A stretch of 37,325 nt of DNA from Chrysochromulina tobinii (taxonomy: Eukaryota > Haptophyta > Prymnesiales > Chrysochromulinaceae). The stretch lies in contig JWZX01003190.1 in the NCBI GenBank assembly GCA_001275005.1, positions 1-37,325 of the forward strand, read 5' to 3'. Each line of letters starts with the position of its first letter. Position 1 is the first letter of the stretch. Positions 27,854-37,152 of the stretch are shown here, piece after piece. Under the pieces are notes generated by a model. It was not told where the DNA came from. It saw only the letters and a program-made list of their open reading frames with translations, and did no database searches. The translations under genes and the position numbers were made by a program.

Positions 27854-30688
27854 TCAGGGCGCCTTGCTTTTCATTTTGAGCGACAGCTTGTCTCCGAGCG
27901 AGAGTGCGATGCCCTGCGTCTTGGAACGAATGCGAATATATCCACAGAGGCTTCCGCCAGCGCGCTTCTCAAGCGACAAGTTGACTAAGGCATCCTCTCC
28001 AAAGGTGGACTTTGCGTACAGATTTGCAGCGAGGAACGCCGAATCCCCTTCGAGCGCCGACGCGGGAGTGAGGCACTTCATATTTGTCGACTTGACCACG
28101 TGGGCAAGGAATGTGTCCACGTCCGTGATGTCCGTGTTGATTGCAACCTTGTTTTCCCATTCGAACTCGGCCCACATGGCACGGAACGCCAAGTCTGAGC
28201 ATGACGCGGGCGCAATGTAATCCATGATGTCAATGTGAATGTCGTTGAGCACCACGCAGTTCCGATCTAGCGGGGCGGCGCCGGCAGCGCCGGGCGCCGT
28301 TGTGTCGTAGACGATCGTCCCAAACACGATGCCAGTCTCGGTGGAAGACACCTTGATATTCGCCTTGATGTGCTTGCTTTCGCCGGGCTTGAGAGTGTAG
28401 GTCTGCGGCCTCTCGCAGAGCTTGAGATCACCGACGGTCGCCAGCTCGAGACACGTGTTGTACATGGTCTCTTTGGACTGGTTGATCAGCATCAGGTCCA
28501 GCATTATGTCGTACGACTGCACGGTGACGTACGCTTCCGCGTACACCGCGTCCGAGAGCCCGGTCAGCTGTGTCACTCGCTTGAGACGCTGTGCAAAGTC
28601 CTCTTGCGAGTCCGCACCTGTGGCTTTGTTCAAGGCGGCGTCGTCGTCATCGTCCAGATCCATCATGCCCTTGTCAGCCGCACGGCCACGGAGCTGACGC
28701 ACAGAGATGAGGTCGTCTGTTTGGCGATTCACCTCGAGCTCGTCCGCCTTTGGAGTGTCCGCAGCTTCGGAAGCAAGGCGTTCGGACAGCATGGCCGAAA
28801 ATGCCTCGCGGCAATCGGTCAAGCAGAGCCGGTTGAGCTCCTGGGACGGATAGGAGAGGACCTGCAGGTTGATGGTGATGCGCTCCTGCGAGTCTGCGTC
28901 GATCTGCGGCATGCCTTGCCCCGCGTGCCCGAGCTGCAAGAGGCCAGTCAAGATCAGGATCACATCCGCAGTCACCAAATTTGCTGTCTGAGGGGGCACG
29001 TGCGCACGCGTGCGAAGCGCGAGCTTCGTCAGCGTCGTTGCGACAACGGTTGCGAGGAAAAAGTCGCCCGCGCACAGCAGCCCCCGCAGCTTGCCAGTAT
29101 CTTGGGCAGCTGTTTGGGCAGCCACGGCCGCCGGTTGATGGCCATAGGTACCATCTGCGAGGACTACCGGGCGCCCGGTTGACTTTGGCGGCGGCGGGGC
29201 AGCGGGTGCCTCGTCAGCGACGCGCGCAGCAAAGGGCAAGTCGCCCATGCTCTGTTTCAGCGTGGTGAACGCGAGCGCCACGTCCTGCGCCTCGGTGCAG
29301 TACTCGCCGATCATCCACAGAGCGACCCGAGCGATTCGAGAGGCATGGATGGACGGGAACGCGTGCAACAGCTTGCGCATGCTGTCGTCGCGCAGGTGTG
29401 GGTAGGTCTCGACGATCTCTCGCACGTACGTGATCACGTCGAGTGCGGACGCCTGGTTGCTATCGCCCAAAAAGTCCATCAAGATGGGGATCGCGGTGGA
29501 GACAGCATCGGGGAACTTGGTCGTTGACTTGTGGATGGAGGTGATCAGCATGGCGCGATACTCAGCGCTCTTGTCGCCGTCCTCGGCCGTCTTGACCACC
29601 TCCTTCTTGAGCACCTGCATCACCTCCCCAATGGTCCCCGGGGTGACGAGGTCGAGGATGATGTCGAGCGTCTTCTTGCGGATGTCGAGGTTGGCCGAGG
29701 CGAGGGCCCGCAGGATATCCATGATGAGCTCGGTGACCACCTTCGGGTGCTTCTTCTTCAGGTCCTGTAGGCGCTCCAGCACGATCAGCTTGATATTGTT
29801 ATCGGATTGCGAGGAGAGCAGCTGCGTGTACGAGCTCGCCGCCGCGCGGATCGCGGTGACGGAAGACGACAGCGCAATCATGGCTGAAGCGCATTCGTAC
29901 ACGACCGCGGTCGACGACGAGTTGAACAGCGTGAGGATGCAGCGTATATACTTTGACTTGTCGTTCGGGTTGGAGCGCACGACCTTGCGAATGAGCTCGA
30001 GGACGACGAGCTGTAGCGTGTCGCTATAGCTGGCAACCTGGTCGATGTTGTTCGAGAGGAAGTGGACTGCGCGCTCCTGATCGGCTTGGAAGAGCATGAG
30101 GAAGGCGTTGCGCTTGCACGAGGGGTCGGCCTCGGCCTGGAGCACCTTCTCCACCAGCTCTGGCCCGTCGGGAAGCAGGTGCTCGAAGGACTTGTAGATG
30201 GCGGATACGGCGAGCACAGCGTTCCGGCGCACAAATGCGTGACGGTGCTCAAGGTTGCTCTTCATCATGGGGATGAGCGGCTCGAGGATTTCGGTCTCCT
30301 TGAGCTTGCACATCAAGCGAAGCGTGCACCCGCGGATCCACTCATTCGGATGATTGAGGTCGTTTCGGAGGAAGTTGGTCACGAGGATCATCTCTGGCAG
30401 CATCTTGCCATCGGGTCCGTGCTTATCCACTACCTCGTAGTACACGAGAAGTAGCTTCTTGATCTTGTGGTCGTCGCAAGGGACGCAGAAGCGAATAACC
30501 GTCATGAGCAATTTGGGCATGGCCTCCCCGGTCAACAGGAGCGAGATGAGCTTCTTCAAGCCCCCAATCTTCTTTTCGGTGTCCTTGGACTCAAGGTCCT
30601 CGCGGATCTCATCCTCGTTCGGGGGCGTCTTCTTGTCAAAGTTCATGAGCACGGTGCAAAATCGTTCATTCACCGAGGAGGGCAGCAT
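27854..30688 (-). CDS. COPB1: Coatomer (COPI) subunit beta
   Basis: A complete intronless beta-COP, 944 residues, the usual family length. It is a subunit of the COPI coat that carries Golgi-to-ER and intra-Golgi vesicle traffic. The N-terminal adaptin-like HEAT solenoid shows highly conserved blocks (DTEKKIGGLKKLISLLLTGE, KLLMTVIRFCVPCDDHKIKK, HPNEWIRGCTLRLMCKLKE, LEHRHAFVRRNAVLAVSAIY, CKRNAFLMLFQADQERA, SDNNIKLIVLERLQDLKKKH). A disordered linker near 500-530 follows, then the coatomer beta C-terminal domain (RLKRVTQLTGLSDAVYAEAY, MLDLMLINQSKETMYNTCLE) and the appendage platform (FRAMWAEFEWENKVAINTDI). ATG 30688 (MLPSSVNERF) is preferred over the upstream GTG at 30694. Divergent from glucosidase II beta. 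Confidence 0.97.
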   Translation of the reverse strand: MLPSSVNERFCTVLMNFDKKTPPNEDEIREDLESKDTEKKIGGLKKLISLLLTGEAMPKLLMTVIRFCVPCDDHKIKKLLLVYYEVVDKHGPDGKMLPEMILVTNFLRNDLNHPNEWIRGCTLRLMCKLKETEILEPLIPMMKSNLEHRHAFVRRNAVLAVSAIYKSFEHLLPDGPELVEKVLQAEADPSCKRNAFLMLFQADQERAVHFLSNNIDQVASYSDTLQLVVLELIRKVVRSNPNDKSKYIRCILTLFNSSSTAVVYECASAMIALSSSVTAIRAAASSYTQLLSSQSDNNIKLIVLERLQDLKKKHPKVVTELIMDILRALASANLDIRKKTLDIILDLVTPGTIGEVMQVLKKEVVKTAEDGDKSAEYRAMLITSIHKSTTKFPDAVSTAIPILMDFLGDSNQASALDVITYVREIVETYPHLRDDSMRKLLHAFPSIHASRIARVALWMIGEYCTEAQDVALAFTTLKQSMGDLPFAARVADEAPAAPPPPKSTGRPVVLADGTYGHQPAAVAAQTAAQDTGKLRGLLCAGDFFLATVVATTLTKLALRTRAHVPPQTANLVTADVILILTGLLQLGHAGQGMPQIDADSQERITINLQVLSYPSQELNRLCLTDCREAFSAMLSERLASEAADTPKADELEVNRQTDDLISVRQLRGRAADKGMMDLDDDDDAALNKATGADSQEDFAQRLKRVTQLTGLSDAVYAEAYVTVQSYDIMLDLMLINQSKETMYNTCLELATVGDLKLCERPQTYTLKPGESKHIKANIKVSSTETGIVFGTIVYDTTAPGAAGAAPLDRNCVVLNDIHIDIMDYIAPASCSDLAFRAMWAEFEWENKVAINTDITDVDTFLAHVVKSTNMKCLTPASALEGDSAFLAANLYAKSTFGEDALVNLSLEKRAGGSLCGYIRIRSKTQGIALSLGDKLSLKMKSKAP

Positions 30689-30967
30689 GGCCACGCACCC
30701 ACCACTGGACAGCTGGGGGGCGAGGTCCTCCGCCTGCCGTCACGCGAATGCGCTGCGGAGCGCAGAAAGCGACGGCATGAAGTTCCGGATCGCGTCTCGG
30801 CGGGCGACCTCTGTCGCGTTTCGCGCATATGAAAAGATCGAAGATAAAGAGGTCACAATCCGAGACTGCACCACCCCGCGTATGCACACAACAGAGGGGT
30901 TGCACGCCTTCCCGTGACCCTTCCAAGTTTGCTAGGATCCTGTTCACGGGAACGCCACGTCATTACG
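30689..30967. promoter_or_regulatory. Divergent upstream region, COPI beta / glucosidase II beta
   Basis: 279 bp shared by two early-secretory-pathway genes transcribed apart. An AT-rich patch (CATATGAAAAGATCGAAGAT) lies at 30827-30846. No known ER-stress element is claimed. Confidence 0.4.
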
Positions 30968-33688
30968 ATGCGGCGCGGGAACCTGGCCTTGCTGTGCGGC
31001 CTGGCGCTCCTTGCCAGGCCGCTGTGCGCGCAGCAGCCTGTGCGTGGCGTGCCACGCTCAGAGTGGGCCGCGTACACCGGCCCCACATTTGCGTGCCGTG
31101 ACGGATCGGGCTCCTTGCCCATCGCGCAGCTGAACGATGACTACTGTGACTGCACCGATGGCTCGGATGAGCCGGGCACATCGGCATGCGCCAACACGGG
31201 CGGCCGCTTCTACTGCGCCAACAAGGGCTTCAAGCCCACTTACGTGCGCGCTGGCCTCGTGGGCGACGGCATCTGCGACTGCTGCGATGGAACCGACGAG
31301 TACGCGCGCCCGGGCGCGTGCACTGATACATGCATCCAGGCGGGCGAGGCGGCGCGCGCGGTGGCGGCGGCGACGCTGAGCAGCGTGCTCGGCGGGCTCC
31401 AAAAGGCGCAGCAGTGGGAGGCCGAGGCGGCCACCAACACTGGCAAGTGGGACAGCGAGATAGCGGCCCTCAAGGTGAGCCTCATTGAGAAGAAGGCAGC
31501 GGCCGACGCCATCCAGGTCGAGAAGGCGGCGGCCGAGCTGCGCGAGAGCGAGGCGCGCAAGGAGTTTCTCGAGAAGAAGGCGGCCGAGGAGGCCGCCAAG
31601 CAGGCGGAGGAGGAGGCCAAGGCGGCGACCGCCGCTGGCGCCGGCGCCGAGATGCCCTCGGGCGCCTCTGTAGAGGACTCCGTAGAGGACTCCGTAGCGG
31701 CAGCAGCAGCAGCAGCGGCAGCAGCAGAGGCAGCAGCAGAGGGCGTCCCTCCTGCGGGCGTCGAGAGGGGCCAACCGGCAGCGCCGGCCTCAGCCGAGGG
31801 CGTTGAGGCTGCCACCGCCGCCGCCGCAGCAGCAGCAGCAGCGGCAGCAGGAGGAGCAGCAGCAGAGGGCGCCGTGGCGAGCGACCATGATTTGTCGTAC
31901 CCCTCCGTCGACCATCATCCAGACGAGGTCGGCCCCGAGGGCGAGTACCCGGCGGATGACTACATACCGCCCGAGGGCGACGCGCCGTACGGCGACGACC
32001 CTCATTTGGAGGATGCCGAGTACCGCGCGCGCTACCGTGACGATTACGGCGAGGGTGGGGAGCGGTTCGGCGGCGAGGACGAGGACGAGCATCGGCCATG
32101 GAGCGAAGGAGACGACGAGCCTAATTTGGACGACGAGCCGGGCGACGACGAGGAGGGTCGAGGGAGGCGGGCGACGTGGCACGAGGAGGACGAGCACGAG
32201 GCGGCGCAGGCCACGGAGACGGACGAGGCGGCCCCGAAGGATCCAGGTATGTGCCACGCACGTGGCCTGCGCTGCGCGCGCCGGAGGTGCACGTGGCCTG
32301 CGCGTCCCTGGCCACCGCACACACATTCCCGCCTACTCCCTTCCCAGCACACATACACACGGCGGCGGCTGCCATGGCCGCGTCGCGTCGATGAGCGCGG
32401 CCGGCACGGCGCGGTCCTTTGACCGATTTGGCACGGCGAGGTCCTTCTGTGGAAGGTCCTTCTGGGGCGGCCGTCGAGGCGGCATGGGCGCTGTGGCCAG
32501 CTGGCAATCATCTGGCGGCCAGTTGGCGGCCAGTTGGCGGGGAGGGGCGGGGGCGCGCTGGGGGAGGGCGGCGGGATCCCCACGTCGGTCCCACGCCTAG
32601 CGCCCCCCGCCAGCGCACAGAGCGTGGGATGGGGTGGCCGCGGAGGGCTGTGTCGGACCCGACTGGTGACCTACCCGCGCCCTTACCCTCTGCGTGGCCG
32701 CCCCATCCCCGTGTGCCACAGGCAGCAGCAGCAGCAGCAGCAGCAGCATCAAGAGCGACAGTGGCCGCACTGGCAGCAGCAGCAGCAGTGGCAGCGTGTG
32801 GAGCGGCATAGGTCGAGTCATGACGGGCGCAGTGAGCTTCGGCCTCAATGGTTTCAGCTGGGTGGCCAACGGCGCCAGCTGGGTCGGCAGCCTCTTCAGC
32901 AGCAAGAAGAAGAGCGGCAAATCACCGAAGCGGCCGTTCGACGACTTCTCCACCCCAGGTCGACCCACCGGCTGTGGCCATCGGCTGCAACCACCGGCTG
33001 TGGCCATCGGCTGTAACCACCGGCTGTGGCCATCGGCTGTGGGGCCTTTCTTTCGCCCGATGGGCACACCTCCCTTGTTCGCCTGCCTCCCTTCCTGATG
33101 AGGAATGTATCGCCTCTGTCCAGTTGAGCTGACGCGCCTGTCTCGTGCCTGCACCCTCCCCGCGCCTCGCCCCTCGTCGTGTGCTCCTTTCCAGAGGCCG
33201 AGGCGCTGCGCACGAAGCATCGCGAGGCGATGGACGCCATTGACGATCTCGAGCGCCAGATGCGCGAGCTCGAGAGCAAGAAGACGGTCGACTATGGGCC
33301 CAACGGTCGCTTCGAGCCGCTCTCGCGTGAGTGCTATACCTCAGCGCTCGGGGGCGAGTGGAACTACGAGATCTGCCCCTTCAAGAACGCGGCCCAAAAG
33401 GGCCAATCGGGCGGTTCGACCACCATCGGCAATTGGGAAGGCTTCGCAGATGACTACAAGACGCTCAAGTTCACCAACGGCCAGCACTGCTGGAACGGCC
33501 CGGCTCGCTCCCTGACCGTGAGCCTCGAGTGCGGCGCTGAGAGTGAGGTTCTCTCAGTGGATGAGCCTGAGGTCTGCAAGTACACGATGCGCTTCCGCAC
33601 GCCCGCCGCGTGCACGCAGGCGCAGGCCGACGCGGCGAAGACCGAGCTGGACGCACTCGCGCCCGAACGCGTGCACGATGAGCTTTGA
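30968..33688 (+). CDS. Glucosidase II beta subunit (PRKCSH-like)
   Basis: Exons 30968-32246, 32722-32958 and 33195-33688, all junctions phase 1 (KDP|G, STP|E); 669 residues. It is the regulatory, mannose-sensing subunit that helps ER glucosidase II trim glucose from N-glycans. ATG 30968 starts a signal peptide (MRRGNLALLCGLALLARPLC). Two LDL-receptor class A-like Cys modules follow (DDYCDCTDGSDEPGTSAC, GDGICDCCDGTDEY), then a coiled coil (about 115-225), an Ala-rich and then acidic region, a Ser-rich exon 2 with the unusual SFGLNGFSWVANGASWVGSL, and the C-terminal MRH domain (YGPNGRFEPLSRECY, GEWNYEICPFKNAAQ, IGNWEGFADD, NGQHCWNGPARSLTVSLECG). The C-terminus VHDEL is a good ER-retrieval signal (HDEL type). 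The donor GTATGT and acceptors CCACAG and TTTCCAG are canonical. Confidence 0.94.
32965..33042. repeat. 26-bp minisatellite in glucosidase II beta intron 2
   Basis: Three tandem 26-bp units, CCACCGGCTGTGGCCATCGG plus CTGYAA or CTGTGG, start six bases inside intron 2 (32959-33194). No copy of a splice junction is seen in it. Confidence 0.95.
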
Positions 33689-34353
33689 AGAAAGCTACTG
33701 TCCCGCAGTGCCATCGAGGACCCCACGCACGTACGTACACCCTGTGCCCAGTCTGTCGTCCCGCCACGGCTCGCACCTTTCTGGCCCGATGGAGATCTCG
33801 CATTTCCTTTACGTAGTACTTGCCCGGCATCTGACAATTATCTGACAATCATCTGGAAGTGTCCTTCTTGTCTCGCGGCGCGGGATCATCATCGGCGTTT
33901 CCGGATAGGCCGCTTAGGGCCCGATTTAGTGAGTTCGTGACTTCGTGTACACGCGGGTGGTAGCTGGTACGCCGGTCGCGTAGACGGAACCAACGGAACG
34001 AAGGATGGATACGTGGAATCGGAAATGATATACGCGCGCGGATTCATACGCCGTCCCGTCGGCGCTCGGAACACGCGACCGCGGGACGGGCGCAAACACA
34101 CACGTCGGGACGGGATGCCGACCCTCACCCTACTGTGTATCACCGCACGCGCCATGTCACGCCCCCGCCGGTCCGCGTGTGCGATCGTCACGCACGGCCG
34201 CACTCGACAGACGACCGAGACGTACGACACCCCACCACGTCGCAGACCACTCCCAAGAACAGTCATCTCCCCACAATCATCTCCCCACAATCATCTCCCC
34301 ACAGTCATTGCACCGCACGAAAGGAAGACGCAGAAGCCAGGCGCCGTAACTCT

Positions 34354-34430
34354 TGTAATCGTACCCCAGACAGCAGGAATGCCTCATAGACCACTGTAAT
34401 CGTACCCCAGGCAGCAGGAATGCCTCATAC
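34354..34430. repeat. 41-bp tandem duplication
   Basis: Two units beginning TGTAATCGTACCCCAG at 34354 and 34395 continue through GCAGGAATGCCTCATA, with one difference in the shared part (AGACAGC against AGGCAGC). It is downstream of the FCP1-like gene and probably beyond or within its 3'UTR. Confidence 0.9.
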
Positions 34431-34527
34431 TGTGATAGCCCACTGCCATGCCGCTGCCCACTGTGATGCCGCTGCCCACTGTAATGCATCATAGACCACT
34501 GTAATCTCCCTCCCCATCCCACGCTCT

Positions 34528-34559
34528 GGGCCGCGCGACTCGTGGGAGTCGCGCGGCCC
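34528..34559 (-). other. Perfect 14-bp hairpin in the FCP1-like 3' region
   Basis: GGGCCGCGCGACTC is followed by the loop GTGG and the exact reverse complement GAGTCGCGCGGCCC. It lies 45-76 nt downstream of the FCP1-like stop codon, so it would be in that 3'UTR or at the transcript end. Confidence 0.85.
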
Positions 34560-34603
34560 TGCCGCGTCCTCCATCTCGCCCACATCTCACCCTCACGGCA
34601 TCC

Positions 34604-37074
34604 TCACAGCCTCCTCACGGCGACATCTTGGATGCGTGCGCGACGACGTGTGTGGCACGTGGTGGTGGGAAGGGGGAGCGGCCTCGAGAGCGCCAGGCAC
34701 TCAAGCGGCAGAACATAGTCCTCCTCGGGTAATCTCCGCCAATGCGAGATCGAGTCGAGCAGCCATCTCGCGTCGAGCAGTTTGAGCGTGGGCAACAGCT
34801 TATGCGCCTGCGCCTGCCGTAACAGCTGGCGCGTGCGCTCGCAGTGGACGGAGCCCTCAGCCAGCAAGGCAGGCGGCACGAGCATGTGGGTCGAGCTGGG
34901 GAGTACCTGAGGAGGGAGGCAATCAAGTGCAATTAGTGATCATCAGATGGCAATCAAGAGCATGTGGGTCGAGCTGGGGAGCACCTGATGAGGGAGGCAA
35001 TCAAGTGCAATTAGTGATCATCAGATGGCAATCAAGAGCATGTGGGTCGAGCTGGGGAGCACCTGATGAGGGAGGCAATCCGGTAATCAGCGATGAGGAA
35101 GCACTCAGAGGTCATCAGCGATGAGGAAGCACTCAGAGGTCATCAGAGGTCGAGCTGGGGCTGATGACGAAGCACTCAGAGGTCATCAGGGGTCGAGCTG
35201 GGGCGCACCTCGGCATACACCGCAGCCCCGCACCGACGCGCGAGCTGCACCTCCGGAGGCACTACCCCATCGACAAACAGCAGAGACGAGGGGCCGACGA
35301 AGGTACAGGCCACCCCAGAGAGGAGCCTGCCGCACTGCGCTAGCAGCAGCTCGCGAACGTCTGCCGCTGGGCGCACCGGCATGAACATCTCAGTGCTGCT
35401 CGTGCTGCTCGTGCCGCTCGTGCCGCTGCTGCCGCCTGCGCCGGTACTGCCGCTGCTCGTCGACGGAGCGGCTGCGGCTGCGGCACCAGCGGGAGGCCGT
35501 GGTGCCGCCACCTCCTCGTCGCCGCCGCCGGCCATTGTCATCGCCGTCGGCAAGCACAGCTCCGCGGGCGCCTCCGCTGGCGCCGCTGCTCGTGGCGGCG
35601 GAGGCGGCGCCGCCTCCGCCGCTGCTGTCGGCGCCGCCTCCGCCAATGCGGACGAAGCGGACGTGTAGGACGCGACTTCGTACGAGCCAAGCGACGGAAC
35701 TCGGTGGAGACGCGAGGGGGCGCTGTCCTGCGGAGCGCCGTCCTGGGCGCCCGTCCACGAGGCTTGTTGGGCTGTCGACGACGCCATGAGGGGCGAGCGT
35801 GGTGCTGAGCGGCCTCCCTGGCTGAGTGCATGCGTGCCTCCCTGGCTGAGTGCATGCGTGCGCAAGGCGCTGCCTTCGCGGGACGCACGCCGGCTTACAC
35901 CGTCCTGTGGAGCGCCGCACTGGGCGCCTGAGCACGGGGCTGTGTGGGCAGTCGACGGCGCCATGATGAGCGGCGAGCGTGGTACTGAGCGCGCTGGCTG
36001 CCCGCTGCCGTTGCCGTCCACACCACCAGCGACGCCGGCTCCGGCGCCGGCTCCTGTGGAACCTGGGGAACTCTCCGCGACCGGCGAGAGGGGCTGTGGG
36101 CAATGTCGAATCCCAGCGGTGGCATTGTGCAGTGAAAATGGGGAGAGGCCGCTGGATGGGCGCACGGTCAAGCTTCGTGGCGATCGCGGCGGCCTGTCAT
36201 AGCGCTCGAAGTACGCCCGATGGATGGCCTTCAGATGCTCCGCCACGCGGGGGAGCGACACGTCTGTGGGCGCGCCTACAAATCGATCGATCAGCACCAG
36301 ATTGGGCACGTGATTCGCCCACGCGATCGGCGAGTCGTCGACGATGAGGACGAGCTCGGGCACGCAAAGCAGCCGCTGGAGCGTCTTGGTGGTGCGGTCG
36401 AGCGCAGGGTGCCATGCAAGCACCTGCCCGGGCTTGAAGATCTCATGCTTCGGGTCGAGGTAGTGCAGCGCCTGCTGTACGTACCTGCGCAGGGAAGGCG
36501 AGGCGCCATGGTGAGCACTATGCCGGGAGGGCGCGGCGCCGTGGTGAGCACTATGCCGGGAGGTTGCGGCGCCATGGTGAGCAATGGTATGCTTCGGGTG
36601 CAGCGAGGGCGGCTTGATGCACGCACTCGCGCGAGCCCATCACCTGATGAGGGTGGCAATCAGCATGCACTCAAGGGCATTCCGCATAGTCCACGCACTC
36701 GCGCGAGCCCATAGTGTACAAATGGACGCAGAAGAGGTCGGCCATCTGTCCCAGGAACTCGTGGACACCCGGGCGCAGCCGCATCTCAAACTCCACATTC
36801 TGCACGCGCAGTGTCACCTCTGTCACCCCGCCTCCCTCGGCATCCGCCGCCGCGTCGCTGCCGCCGAAGCTCACTGAGGCCAGCCCAGCAGACGACTTGT
36901 CGGCGTTGTCGCGAGCGGAGGAGGGAGCGCCACTGCCTGCGGCAGGCGCCACACCGGGCGGCAACGGACCGATTGCGGACGGCGCCACCGGTCCCGGCTC
37001 AGGCACCGGTATGGAGCTATCACTGGTGCCCTCACTATTGCTACTACATGAGCGGCTGCCGAATGACGTGGCGG

Positions 37075-37152
<78 letters not shown>

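Larger units (their letters stand above)
33689..34603. other. Convergent intergenic region with 3' repeats
   Basis: About 915 bp between the glucosidase II beta stop (+) and the FCP1-like stop (-). The part 34260-34500 is a mosaic of short tandem repeats: CATCTCCCCACAAT three times, a 41-bp duplication and CCCACTGTRATGCCGCTG units. A strong hairpin lies at 34528-34559. No coding sequence is recognised. Confidence 0.55.
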
